Of a DNA stretch of 64,000 nucleotides, positions 12,658 through 24,178 are shown piece by piece (the first letter of the stretch is position 1; each line of letters opens with the position of its first letter). Under the pieces are notes generated by a model that was given only the letters and a program-made list of their open reading frames with translations, did not search any database and was not told the DNA's origin. This DNA comes from Oscheius dolichura (lineage: Eukaryota; Nematoda; Chromadorea; Rhabditida; Rhabditidae): NCBI GenBank assembly GCA_932521035.1, contig OW051492.1:4464001-4528000 (forward strand), in the 5' to 3' direction. Both the position numbers and the translations under genes were made by a program.

Positions 12658-13061
12658 GTTGTAATGAACGGCAATGTATTTATGTTATCTACTCTTCTTT
12701 ACTGTTTACTTTTCTTTATTTAATCGTTGCGATATAAATATTGGTATTTATATATGTCTTATAAATATATAATGTACCTCCGATGTGGGATGCTTACAAA
12801 GATGTGTGTTAAAATCTTTTGGAAATAGTCATATGAAAAGCAGCCCATGCTCGACACCTTCAAAAATGATAGCCACAAATACGACAGGGGTGAGGCACCT
12901 CAAGAGCTCAGCCCGAACAGCATACCACGAAAACCCCGATTCAAGATGACATCCGTCTACATTCTGCACGTATTTCGGTCCGCGGGCGACCTGTTGGCGA
13001 CTTTCTTAACCGGCCGGTTCACAAGACGATACGCTCCCGGCATCATTGCTTCCTTCTCATT
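12658..13061. other. Intergenic spacer at an AT-rich to GC-rich boundary
   Basis: The first 180 bases are AT-rich and contain the likely Aurora 3' UTR. Composition shifts sharply to GC-rich near 12.85 kb, where the next gene cluster begins. No gene is evident beyond a short uninformative + frame. Confidence 0.5.
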
Positions 13062-13512
13062 ATGCGTGCCATCCTCTGTCTGCTTTTTCTCGTCTCCCTG
13101 GCCGACGCCGTCATCATAAAGGCTCTCTTTCGGGCAGTGGGCATAGATCCCGAGACCGGCAAGCTGTGCGGCTGTTGTGGCTGTCCTCCACCACCCCCTC
13201 CTCCGCCGGAGCCCTGCCCTTGCCAGTAAGTGCCCTTTCCCTGCAATTGAAATGCCCATTCAGAGCCGCCCCATGCGCCTGCCCAACTCCCCCACCGCCT
13301 CCCCCTCCGCCCCCTTGCCAGTGTCCGTAAGTTTGCTAATAAAGGGAAAGAATACTTCAATATTGTCCAGAGAAGCCCTTCCCCCGACGGCCCCGTTCAG
13401 CGCCTCACCGACCATCGGCTACGCCCTGCCCCCGGCCAATCTCCCCGGATCCTATGCTGTCCCTGCTGTCCCTCTGCCCGCCGCGGCCAGCGGCTATGCC
13501 GTCGCCGGATGA
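13062..13512 (+). CDS. Small secreted proline- and cysteine-rich protein
   Basis: Three exons encode about 120 residues that I do not recognise. The N-terminus MRAILCLLFLVSLADA is a clear signal peptide. The mature part starts VIIKALFRAVGIDPETGK and enters a CGCCGC cluster, eight prolines, then CPC. The second exon repeats the idea: CAC, nine prolines, CQC. The third exon is Ala/Pro/Tyr-rich and ends GYAVAG. Introns of about 38-44 nt interrupt in phase (TGC CA/A GCC; TGT CC/A GAA), and each Pro tract sits next to its own exon boundary. The Cys-X-Cys-(Pro)n-Cys-X-Cys module seems duplicated. A cuticle, pharyngeal-lining or eggshell role is a guess. It faces NTAQ1 tail to tail, 30 bp away. Confidence 0.7.
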
Positions 13513-13542
13513 ACTTCAAAGTACAACCAAAATATTTATTGT

Positions 13543-14159
13543 CTACCCGTGAAATTGTTGATAAAAAGACTCCTCGAAATATGTCGTCGACCGGTCGGGC
13601 AGCTCGTCCGGGTCCATTGTGATCAGTTTTTGGAGGGTGTCCTGTCCCCTCCAGATGGCCGGCCACGGAGGAGGCGGCTTCATGTAGTGGCCATCCTGGA
13701 GCATGTGGGACCGGTCACTGGAGAAGGTGGCCAGGTAGGTGGGGGCCGGCACTACCCGAAAACACCGACGGTAGTCGTCCTTCAGCTGAATCTCCGGCTC
13801 GAGTGTCCGGTGGTAGTATAGATCGAAGGGGCAGGGGAAGGCCAGAGTCGAGTCCAAGTCCCAGACGATCCAGCCAGCCGGCTTCTTCTCCATAAGGATG
13901 ACGTGGTAGTCCCAGACGACCAGCTTCCTGAAGAGATGGACATTGGGGAAGAAAGGGGGCGAGCTACTGACTTTCCCTGGATTTCTAAGCGGTCTGCCGC
14001 TTTTTGGGAGAAGAGGGGTATCTTCCGATCGGGGTTGGAAATGAAGACGACGGCCAGGGTGTCGGGGGGAGCAGTGGCAGACATCTTCTCGGCCAGGCGG
14101 TAGACATTCTCCTCGCAGTAACAGAGCACGTAGTCACACTCTTCCCTCTTGAGATCCAT
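13543..14159 (-). CDS. NTAQ1: Protein N-terminal glutamine amidohydrolase
   Basis: Cys-protease-fold amidase that converts N-terminal Gln to Glu in the Arg/N-degron pathway. The first exon gives MDLKREECDYVLCYCEENVY with the nucleophilic Cys in CYCEEN, followed by VVFISNPDRKIPLFSQKA. After an intron comes VVWDYHVIL, with the His of the triad, then WDLDSTLAFPCPFDLY, with the Asp, then FSSDRSHM and PPPPWPAI. This is the order seen in human NTAQ1 (WDYHV1). The length, about 200 residues, is normal. The start at 14159 is the Met just before the family N-terminal block. GC-rich codon use matches its neighbours ADSL and ANKFY1. Confidence 0.92.
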
Positions 14160-14349
14160 TTCCAGAAAAGAAGGGATAAATGAGCCGGGAAAAAGAAATA
14201 CCAAAAGTAAGACAGAACTGACATGAAATAGATGGAAGACGGGTTAATTACTGAAGATTTATTATGAAAAAACATGGATATGACTCGAAATAAGACTCGT
14301 CACCCGGCAAGGGGCGGGCACTACCAAATCTACGGGGAAGGGGATGCGA

Positions 14350-15989
14350 TCAGACATCGAGGTCGGCTCGCTTGTTGGTGGAGTCGAGGTAATGGCCGAT
14401 GGAGGGACGCAGCTCCTCGGCGAGGAAACGATGGGTCTGGGAGACACATCGGCCGACGAAGGAGAGCGGCGAGTGGGCCAGGGCGATGACTCTCTCGCGA
14501 ACCTGAAAACACTGGATGGTCACGAAGGATGGGAGAGAGACGTACCGGGTCGAAGAAGCTGTCCTTGAGCATGTGTTCCATGGTGATTGACTGCGTCTTT
14601 TGGAGCTCCTTACAGTCGAGGGCGGTGGTCCGGATGACGGCGTGGGCCTTCTGCCGGTCGACGCCCTCCTCCGTCAGCCACATCATGGCCTTCTCCAGGG
14701 CCAGGAACGGCAGCTCGTTGTTCACTATCTTCTTCACGTCCTCCACCTGGACAGACAGCCCCTCGAACACATTCTGAACGACTAGTTACTCTGGAGATAA
14801 GGAGAGACTCGCTTGGAGAGTGGTCAAGATGGCCTCGGTAGTGAGGATGGACTCGGGCAGGAGCATTCGACGGCCGGCGGAGTCATCCAGGGTTCTCTCC
14901 AATCCCTGGTCGGCCAAGATGCTTAGGGCCTCCCCGGGAGCGTTGAGGAGAGTTCTGGCCAGGGAGCAGACCCGCTCGTCCTTCATGGGATTCTTCTTGT
15001 AGGGCATGGCCGACGACCCGATCTGGTTCTCTTCGAACGGCTCGAGGAGCTCTCCGAGGGCCTGAAGGACGCGGATGTCTGTGGAGACCTTCTTCGAGGC
15101 AGCCGCCATCGAGGCCAGTGCGAAGACCAGCTGGGCATCCTGCTGGCGGGTGTACGTCTGCCCGGAAATGTGGAACTTGTGCTCAAAGCCGGCTTTTTTA
15201 GTGATCAACTTGTCCAGCTCCTCGACCTGGAAACTGTCGTCGGTAATGTGAAGGCCTGAATGGAACCTTGTCCTCGTCGCCGTGGAAGAGGGTCATGAAC
15301 GAGTCCTGAGTCCCGGTTGCTCCTTTGATTCCACGGAATCTCATGTTCTTTCGGAACTGTTTCAGCTGCTCGAAGGCCATGAGAAGTTCCTGGGCCCAGA
15401 TGACGGTCCTCTTGCCCACGGTGCTCAGAGAGGCCGTCTGGTAGTGGGTGCGGCCGACGCAGACGGTCTCCGCGTGTTTCTCGGCAAAGGCGGCCATCCG
15501 GTCGAGAACTGTCGCTGCTCTTCAATGAGCGGTTAAAACAGTCGAGTTGGTAGAAGGGTACCTCTTGAGGAGGATGTCGACGGAGTCCCTGATGACTATC
15601 AGGTCGGCGTTGTCCTGTACGTAGCAGGAGGTGGCCCCGAGGTGGATGATGCCGGCTGCTTTGGGACAGATCTAAACAGTCTCTTCCCGCTATTTCAAAT
15701 GTCAAGAGACCTTTCCAAAGGCGTGGTTGTGAGCCATGACATCGTGTTTGAGGTGTCTCTCCTCGTCCCGGATCAGGGCCCAGTCCAGGATCTCCCTCTT
15801 GGCCTTCATCTCATCGATGGCCTCCTGGGTGATCTGTTTCAGCCCGAGTTGCATCTCCGCCTCGGCCAGCCAGATCCAGAGCTGTCTCCAGAGGATGGTC
15901 TTGTTCTTCTCGGAGAGAATGCCCATCAGGGGGCTCCGCTTACAGTAGCGGGAGGCCAACACGGACTCGTACTTGTCCTCGGGGTTCAT
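14350..15989 (-). CDS. ADSL: Adenylosuccinate lyase
   Basis: Purine-synthesis lyase that cleaves SAICAR and adenylosuccinate to release fumarate; a homotetramer of the fumarase/aspartase superfamily. Visible blocks in order: the N-terminal [45 protein letters not shown] with the substrate-binding region; [17 protein letters not shown]; and the signature loop [18 protein letters not shown]. Helical [21 protein letters not shown] follows, and the C-terminus is [14 protein letters not shown]. The protein is full length, about 475 residues. The start at 15989 follows a TTTCAG acceptor by 5 nt. Introns are about 35-45 nt. It diverges from ANKFY1. Confidence 0.95.
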
Positions 15990-16372
15990 CTTTCCTGAAA
16001 CCAGCGAGAATAACAACATGGCCAAGGGGGAGTCAAAGGGGCTACTCTATACTTGTCTCTACATTCGCGTGTCAGAACCGCGTGACTTTAAAATGGTTTC
16101 GGAAGCGAAAAGAGAGGAAACGGGTCAAGTAGATAAACTGTGAGAAGCGATGAAGATGGTCAATCGCTTGTGTGGCAATCGATAGAATAAAAATCTATTT
16201 TTGAAATGATTTCTGCCCACGGTGGGGGCGAAAGTACGCAGGCGTCCGGTGTTTATATTTCGCCGATTACGGTGTCAAGTTTCAACCTCCGACTTTTATT
16301 TCTAACCAAATTGCCCTTCAAATACTCTGCTTTCCCTTCCCGAATAATTCCAATTTCAGGGTATCCCCCGCG
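15990..16372. promoter_or_regulatory. Divergent intergenic region, ADSL / ANKFY1
   Basis: About 380 bp between two divergent starts, so it probably holds both promoters. It contains an A/T-rich patch near 16.19 kb and an acceptor-like TTTCAG 13 nt before the ANKFY1 ATG. No specific factor site is claimed. Confidence 0.35.
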
Positions 16373-19300
16373 ATGGCCGTGGATGGCCTCAGGATCCACT
16401 TTGATCTCCTGAAGAAGGAGCACCAGTCCCTCTCCACAAAATACACCGAACTCCTCCAGTCCGGTGGACACGGCCACAATACACATGGTCTGGCCAGCCA
16501 GCTCGCCAGTCTCGTCCACGATATCTACAAAAAGGAATTCCTCTGGTTTGCCTGTCCTCTACGAGTCCAATGACTTTCCTTTCCAGCGACGTCGATCTCC
16601 TTGTGGGGGAGAAAAAGTACCCAAGCCACAGATTTCTGTTGAGGGCCCGGTCTGACTACTGGGAGGACCTGGCGTCAATCCAGTCTATAGAATTCCCCAG
16701 TAAGCCCCTCTCCTTCCGGACAAGACCCCTTCCAGAGGTCAGTACGAGTACCTTCGACGTTGTCTACCACTGGCTCTACACCGACAGCCTGTCCTCGGAG
16801 ATCAGCGACCCCCTCCTCCTCCAAGTGGCCGAGCAGGCTTGTAAATACAGATTCATCGGCCTACAAGAGACGTGAGTCACTCTTTTAAAGCATTCGTTTC
16901 TCTTTCCAGGTGTGAACTGTGGCTCGTCTCCCGGCTCGATGTGACCAACTGTGTGCCAGTCTTCGAATTTGCCGAGAATAACAAACTGATCAAATTAAGG
17001 TGGGTTCAAGTCATCTGAAGTTATCGTTTAACTTGTTTCAGTGAGCATTGTAGTGCCCTGGTGGCCTCGCAGTGGTCTGCCTTCACGAAGGATCACTTCT
17101 CCTGCCTGTCGGCGACGCTGCTCTACCGACTATTGAAGGGCAACTCGGACAACGTTCTCCGCTCGATCATTCAGCTCGAGAGGGAGGATGTCCTCTTCCT
17201 CTTCTTCATCGACAACGACGCCAAGGTGAGATTCCTTTATATAGATACAAACACAGATATCCTAGTTACCAGTCCTCCTCAACAACAAATCCGCGGAGAT
17301 GGTTCCCCTAGAAGAAGCCTTGAGTTTGAATCTCACAGGGATGTCCAGCCAGTTGGTTCAGCACGGAGCCGACGTCAATCTGGTCTACTCCTCCGCAGAT
17401 CGGAGCAGTATCCTCATGCGACTCATCAGATCTGGTATTCATCTCGTAAAATCAATAGAGGATACATATTCAGGAAATGCCAACGGGCTGAGGTTTCTGT
17501 GCCATAATAAAGTGAATTTGAATGGGATACAAGACTCTGTCCACCAGCTGTCCCCCCTCCAACAAGCCTGTTCCCTGCCCTTGTCGGAGCAGATGATGGC
17601 ATGGCTCGACGAGGCCCTTCCACAGTTCCAAGTGAATTTCTTCTCCGTGAACGAGCAGGGACCGGCCAGGTATTCCCTTCCCGTTTAAATTTTGACTCTC
17701 AAATATAGGACACCACTCTCGACGGCCTGCCTCAACCCGGTCCCTCAATCTGTTGATCTCGTCCGCGCCCTTTTGAGGCACTCGGCAGGGCCCAATGTGC
17801 CGGACTCCGATGGCCTGGTTCCCCTCTACCACGCTCTCTTTTCCGCCGAGAACCACGAGGTAGCCCAATTGTTGATAGAAGCGGGAGCTGACGTCAATGT
17901 CACCATTGAAAATGGTTTTGTCTTTGGGTGTCCCCTTCAAAATATAACTTTAGAACCCCTTCTCCATCTCCTTGTCGAAAAGCCGGAGAGCGTCGCCTTT
18001 TTGTTGAAACATAAACCAGATTTAAAGACTTCCGATTCCAAAGTAGGCACTCTTGTACTATTTGTAAACCTCGTTGTCATAGGGGCATCCCATCCTCCAC
18101 CACGCTATTCTCTCGACCTCAGATAAAGAAAGGCTTGGAGGGCTATTGAAGTCATTAGCAGAAGCCGGGGCGGAGGTAGGGACGACGGATTCGAGTCGCC
18201 GGACCGCTCTCCACCTTGCGATTACTTCTGGCCCATACGTGGTGGAAGTGCTTCTCCCCTTTCTCAAGAGCTTCCCTTGGGAAACCAAAGACAGAGACGA
18301 CAAGACTGTTCTTCAGTTGGCTTTGGCGAAGAAAGACCTTCAATCGGCGCAACTTCTCCTCGACGGTAGTCCCTGCCTCGTTCTTCGCTTATTATTCTTT
18401 CAGCCGGCGCACCAGTGGATCCTCCTGGCGGTTCTCTCCTCCTCGAAACTCTACAGCGATCGGACGATGAAGTAGCTGTTTTCATCCTCAAAAATAATGC
18501 CGACTACCACAAAAAGTATTGAAGATGACTGCAGTTACGAATTGCTTTACAGAGATTCAGCCGGGAGGACAGCATTGGAACTGGCCGTGGCCAATGGACT
18601 GACGGCGACTCTTCGATCTCTTTGTTCCACTGGGGCCAACATGAACCAGAAGACATCAGAAGGGCCCTCGGTGCTGGAAAAAGCTCTGACCAGTGGTAGG
18701 GGCCCATTGTTTCAGTTTCCACCTGTCGTTTAGGCCACATGGAGTGTGCCTCCATCTTGGTTGGATACGGGGCCGATCTCCAAGGATGGTCGCCCTGTGA
18801 GGACGGAGAGCAGACGCTGCTCCACCACATGATGGACTTGGGCAACGAGGGGGCGGCCATCTTCCTAATTGAGAAGTGAGTCTCTCTTCCTTATGAATAA
18901 TGCGTTCAGTGGGGCTGATTGTAATATCCCCAAGAGGTACACCGATCCCTCCAATGATGACGGGCAAACACCCCTGCACATGGCGGTCGGATGGGGACTG
19001 ACCAGAGTCGCCGAGGCTCTCATCAAATACGGGGCCGATCTGAATGCACAGGTGTGTTTATCCCACACGTATCCGAACAGTGTTAAATCCAGGACAAGGA
19101 TGATCGGACTGCCTGCCACATAGCTATCCGGGAGGGTAATGCCGAGGCTCTCGAACTTCTCCTGACCGCCCCCGACATCCAGTTCCTCAGTACGAGGGAC
19201 AAGTTGGGGCAGACGCCCCTCTCTCTGGCCATCGGTAGGAAGGACCATAAGGTATTGGTGCTCTGTTAGGTTATTTACGAGGGAGTTTCAGAATGCCGCA

Positions 19301-20490
19301 GCTATTGTCACCCGGCAACCTCACGCGTCTCTTCAGACCAATGGGAACGGTGGGTTTATAGCGAATTGGAAGAATATTGACCCGCTTACAGGGGAGAACC
19401 TGCTCCATGTCTCTGTCAGGACAAATGACCTCGAAAGTGTGCTCTTCATCCTGGGCACCCACACGGACCCGACGAGGACCACCCAGGATCAGAGGAGGCG
19501 GACGGCTCTCCACATGGCGGCCAACATCGACAACGAGCTCATTATGAGGAATCTGGTACACTTTTCTCCTTGATTTTCTAAGTGTTACAGATCTTGGCTG
19601 GGTGTGTGGTAGATGCCCGAAGTTCCGATGGGAGCACACCGCTCCACGAGGCCATACGAGCTCGAAGGGCCAACCTCGTCTCCATTCTGCTCGAGAATAA
19701 TGCCAACACGGCCATTTTGGACGAGAGAGGGGAAGTTGGTGGGTCTTGGCTAGTCTTTACAGAGAGAATATTCTGTTCCAGCGTGGCTGTGTGCTGTCCG
19801 AGCTGGCTCCTTGGAATGTCTGAAGGTTCTCATCGAGCACAACTGTCTGTCTGGCCCCCTCATCAACAAAATGTAGTCCGTCGACCCCCCTTTTTATTGC
19901 CGCATTCCAGGGACCAGTCAGCTCTTCATCTGTGTGCCAACCTCACTCCCGACAGGATGGAGAAGGGAACAACAGCAGTGGATCTCTGCGAGGCCGTCCT
20001 GAAACACGAGGAGAGGAACATGACCGAGAAGGAGTTCGCCATGTTCATCGATGCCAGGGACAAGCACGGCAATACAGGTCTCTCCCCCTTTTCCTCTCGT
20101 TCTTACAAAGCAGCTCTAGCCCTTTTGTCTGCCTTCATGCAGGGCAACTCGGGAGTGTGCCGATGTCTGTTGAAGAGGGCGGCCACCATGGGAGCCAAGA
20201 ACGCCGACGGCCTGACCATCTTCACCTACGAGACTCCCACAAAACAGCTACTCTTCGGACTGCTCGACTCCTTGGAGAGGGAGCCCCGCTGGTCCGACGG
20301 GGAGTTGTGCGACTGTGGCCACAAGTTCTCGATAACCCAGAGGAAGCACCACTGCCGCCACTGTGGCCGGGCCGTGTGCTCACCCTGTTCCACCGTCTTC
20401 ATGCCGATCCTCAAATTTGGCGAGGAGAAGAAGGTTCGTGTCTGTAACATGTGTTCCATTGTCCTCACCGAGGGCATCAGCCGTTTCTAG
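16373..20490 (+). CDS. ANKFY1: Rabankyrin-5 / ANKFY1 (BTB-ankyrin-FYVE protein)
   Basis: Endosomal Rab5 effector acting in macropinocytosis and retromer traffic. The N-terminal coiled coil (HFDLLKKEHQSLSTKYTELL) is followed by a BTB fold (DVDLLVGEKKYPSHRFLLRARSDYW) and a BACK-like region. A long run of ankyrin repeats follows from about 17.3 to 20.2 kb (for example DGQTPLHMAVGWGLTRVAEA, DGSTPLHEAIRARRANLVS). The C-terminal FYVE finger has the expected WSDG, RKHHCRHCGR and RVCNMC motifs. The order is the same as in human ANKFY1, roughly 1,100 residues. Oddity: the first FYVE cysteine pair reads CDC (C-x-C) instead of C-x2-C. Some frames between 19.7 and 20.1 kb need short introns removed. An AATAAA signal lies 127 bp after the stop. 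Confidence 0.92.
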
Positions 20491-20616
20491 TCTTTCCTTC
20501 CCCTGTACATTGGCCCCTCCCCCTCGGTGCTCTCTGTGATACAACAAACTGTGATGTCTGTCCATATTCGGTTGCCCATTTCAGTTTTACGAGTTCGACC
20601 TCAGATTATATTGAAT

Positions 20617-20622
20617 AATAAA
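20617..20622 (+). terminator. Polyadenylation signal AATAAA for ANKFY1
   Basis: Canonical AATAAA hexamer in an A/T-rich patch downstream of the ANKFY1 stop and about 95 bp before the BDP1 copy A start. Confidence 0.6.
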
Positions 20623-20716
20623 GTATATTGAATCTCATTTGAAGCCTTTAAAAGTACTGGGGATTACCCTGCGATACCACTATGATATTCAGTTTCCTTT
20701 CTAATTTATGTTGCAG

Positions 20717-22847
20717 ATGTTGACTAGAAAACGGCCAATCCGGCCAAACCTGACCAAGGGAACCCAGAGAGCGACGGAACCAAAAGCCAAACCACGGGAG
20801 GAAATGGCCAAGTAAACTGTTTCCTTTTTTAATACATATTCCTCAATTCTAGGAAAGAACCCGAACCCGAATCCGTCAAAACGAAGGATACTGTAACCGC
20901 ACCGACTCCCACCGATCCGATTATAACAGAAACGCCCACAACAATTGGTTTTTACGTGAATTTATTAATATCTTGGTTTATTCAGAAGTCCAACCTCAAG
21001 AAGAAAATGTCTCCTCATGGCCACCTCCAGAGCAGAAACGGATTTCGAGGGTGCCAGTGGCCCCTGTCTCGCCCACCCCGACGGACTACACCGACTACTC
21101 CCCTGAAAGGAAAAAGTATGCCCCTTCTTTATTCAAAGAGATCCGAGACGGTTACAGTCCTCGGAAGAAGTTCAACGGGGAGGAGGCGTTGGACACGAAG
21201 AGCATGCGGATAATGGACATGATCTACTGGAACCCGAAGAAGGGGCAGACCCTCTCGAAAAAAAGACACACCACTGACAGCTCTCAACCTCCGCCTCCTC
21301 CGGCCCCCATGCAATCTCCAACAAGGCCAGCTGCCCCACAAGTGAGTGCCGACAGGAGGACACCATAAGTCAGGATTCAGGTGAAAATTGGGCCGGATGG
21401 CAATATCATCCTGGACGAGACCAGCTTGGTCGTGGAAGGGACACCTGCCGAGTCAAACTTCTGGGAAACCGTCGACGATGTGGGTTACTTCTATTGGAAG
21501 AGGATATTTGGAAGTTTAGGATAGGATGGGCCGGAAGACGACGTCTCTCTCATTCCGGAACCGGCTGTGGAGGAAGGGGACACAGTGGACAGAGAAGGAA
21601 ACGCAGCTATTCTACGGTAAGAGAACACTTCGTCAGCGGAATACGACTCTTAGAAATACTACGGTGCACGGGGCCGGACTTCGGTCTGATGCACGAATAC
21701 TTTCCCGGCCGGGCCCGATGCGAGTTGAAGTCGAAATACAACAGAGAGGAGAGGACCAACTGGAACAAACTGAAGCAGGCAATGGGATCGCCGATGTTGC
21801 TGGACGACAGCCTGATAAACAGGGTGGAGAGACTACAGAAGGAGATAGACGAGGAGGCGGAGGAGAAGGCCAAGGAGAAGATGAAGAAGCCCAAAGGAGG
21901 AGAGGCAGGCATTTCATTCTCGACTGAATACTGTAGAACTTTAGAAGAAGAAGGCCCCTGTGGAACCGGCTAAGATCGACTGGGACGAGAGCAAGGCCGA
22001 CCTGGTGGCCGAGGCGGAGAAGATGATCCACCAGCTGGAGAAGGAGTCCAGGGAGAAGGCCAGGGCCGCGGGAGAACTCTCCGATACGTCCTCCTTATCC
22101 GAGGAGACTTCCGGGGACGAAGGATTCGTGAAGCAGAGAAAGACCAAGAAAAAGGTACAAACAAAGAACAGATTCATACAATCAAATCCAGAAAGTCGGT
22201 TCGGATGCCCGAAAAATTATTACGGCTGCAAAGAAGCAGACGAAGGAAAGCCGGCCGCCGGCTGCCAGCGTCGCCCAGCCATATAGCGGATTTGAAGGTA
22301 TCCGAGGAGAAGACGACTCGGCAGATGCCACTATTCAGAGATCCCGGATGAGCCAGAAGCGAAGGAGGAACCGCCCGCAGTGCACGAGGCCTACCCGGTG
22401 GCCAACATAAAAAGACAGGGAGTCACTGATCCGACCCTCATAAAGGCGGCCAGACAAGTTAGAAAAGCCAGTGAAAAAATGACGAAAGCGGCCAGGTGAG
22501 ATAGGTCACTCCACCATTCAATCACAACAAAGTTTAGTCTGAAGGGCTCGAGAAAAGCCCAAGCAGAGCCGCCCGCACCTATCGTCCCAGTCAAAACAGC
22601 CGGAGATCTGCCCAGCGTGATTGAAGGTAGATTATCTGTGCTACAGATCTAATATGTGTGACTTTCAGACAGCGATCTCCCCACCACGAGTGCTACTCCC
22701 TCTCAGCCAGTTCCTCCTCCTTCCTCTCCGAAACCTCCTCCAATTGAGGAAGAAGACATAGTTTTAAACAGTCCTCCCAAATCCCAAGCCAACCCTCTGA
22801 CCCGCCTACGCCGTCCTCCCAATATATCCCGAAAACTACCCAAATGA
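20717..22847 (+). CDS. BDP1: TFIIIB subunit BDP1 (B''), GC-rich copy A
   Basis: Pol III initiation factor subunit. A basic/Pro-rich N-terminus (MLTRKRPIRPNLTKGTQR) leads to a conserved block FNGEEALDTKSMRIMDMIYWN and KIGPDGNIILDETSLVV. Then comes the extended SANT/Myb domain (WTEKETQLFYEILRCTGPDF, MHEYFPGRARCELKSKYNRE), which holds TBP-TFIIB-like BRF on DNA in known complexes. A charged C-terminal region follows (IDWDESKADLVAEAEKMIHQ, then Lys/Ser/Pro-rich sequence ending RPPNISRKLPK). The SANT frame requires a 37-nt intron. The ATG directly follows a TTGCAG acceptor. A second, AT-rich colinear copy lies at 32.9-34.5 kb on the other strand. Copy A is the longer one, with extra N- and C-terminal sequence. 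Confidence 0.88.
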
Positions 22848-22886
22848 GCAGGAATCTCATGTTTATATTTACTCGTTTCTAAATAG

Positions 22887-22892
22887 AATAAA
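22887..22892 (+). terminator. Polyadenylation signal AATAAA for BDP1 copy A
   Basis: Canonical AATAAA 40 bp after the BDP1 stop in a short A/T-rich stretch. Confidence 0.55.
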
Positions 22893-22974
22893 TTGCCCCT
22901 ATTTATGTCTTTCTTTATTTTTCAAAAAATATGATAAAAGAGAGGATACCGGCGGGTGTCCCGACGGGTGCGAT

Positions 22975-24112
22975 ATGATCTCCGATTCGGCCATTCACAG
23001 TGCCAGCATGTCCAAAACCCACGACTCAGCCGCCAGCACAAAGGTTTCCCTTTTTTCTTTTCCCTATCTTTTTTTCCCAGGATGTCCTCTACTTTTTCAT
23101 CCTCAACGTCGCCTCCGGCTTCATGTTGTCCGCCGCCCACAATGTCCTCTACTTCGTTTTGGATATTCGAGCTCCAGTTGTCCACTTCCTCCACCACTTC
23201 TCCGCCTTTTGTTTTATGTTGTTCATCTCCAAATTGGGTTGTATCCCCCGGGCTGCTCTCCCTCTGAAGGCATTCACCGCTCCAGTCGGTCTCAAAGTCC
23301 TCGAGGTGATCCTCTCCGCGATCGTCCACTCCGGGAATAGGACAGGCGGCCTCTACCTCATCCGGTGAGTCGTTCTCTCTCCTAAAACAATACCACTTCA
23401 GAGTATTTGACTTCCTCTTCACCCTGACTGTCGTCCTTATTGGGAGGCATTACCTACCCACGAGAGCCGAGGGAAAACCCAAGGCTTATATGCTGGTGAG
23501 TCACCCTTCTGCCCGTCCATAGACTCTCCAGATCCCCTTCGGACTGGCCTGTTCGTTGTCCTGGTTGGAGTGGGGACAACTGGAATACACCTCCTTCTCC
23601 CTCTTCTGTGCTCCTCTTCTGGCTATCGTCCGTGGACTGACCGTCCTCTCCATCCAAAAGACCCACTTCGAACTCCAAACTGGTAGGCCCTCTCTTCCCT
23701 AGAGATAAAGCGACCTCTTCAGGGCACACAGAGCTGTTCTGCCTCTACTACACCGGCCTGGTCAGCTGTGGCCTGCTTCTGCCCGCCTTTGTGAGCTACT
23801 CCTCTTCCAATGTCCTGGTGACAGCCAGCTGGGAATCCATTGACCACGTAAGTCTCTCAAGATGCGGCACCCCTTCCTCTTCAGGTGCTGATGGGCATGT
23901 CCCTGCTGTTTATGTCCGTCCACTGCTATTCCGAACTGTGGCTCCTCCTCCAGTTGAATGTCCGGGCATATGCCACCCTGGAACACAGCAAATTCCTGTT
24001 AGCCTCGGTTGGCCAGTGGATCATCCAAAACATGGCCCATCCGAACATCCTCGCAATGGGAGGGAAGGTCCTCGCGGCCGCGTGTCTGTTTCGGATTGTT
24101 GCTAATCTTTAA
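22975..24112 (+). CDS. Putative drug/metabolite-transporter-fold membrane protein
   Basis: Seven or so exons encode about 335 residues with roughly eight to ten hydrophobic segments, for example DVLYFFILNVASGFMLSA, FDFLFTLTVVLI, HTELFCLYYTGLVSCGLLLP and VLMGMSLLFMSVHCYSEL. A short hydrophilic leader (MISDSAIHSASMSKTHDS) precedes the first segment, and the C-terminus is GGKVLAAACLFRIVANL. Size and layout suggest a SLC35/EamA-type nucleotide-sugar or metabolite transporter in the Golgi or ER. I see no family-defining motif, so another polytopic family is possible. The start at 22975 is the first ATG that splices in phase (AAG/GAT) to the next exon. It converges on the coiled-coil gene 66 bp away. 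Confidence 0.5.
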
Positions 24113-24178
24113 CCCAATGAATCTGTATATTAAAAACCATAGTGTACAAGCTGTGTGTTTATTACAAGGGAGGATAAT

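Noticed and set aside
22922-23422. 166-codon minus frame at the start of the transporter gene
   Set aside because: It is the antisense of hydrophobic exons and highly charged; the + chain has consistent splice sites and TM segments.
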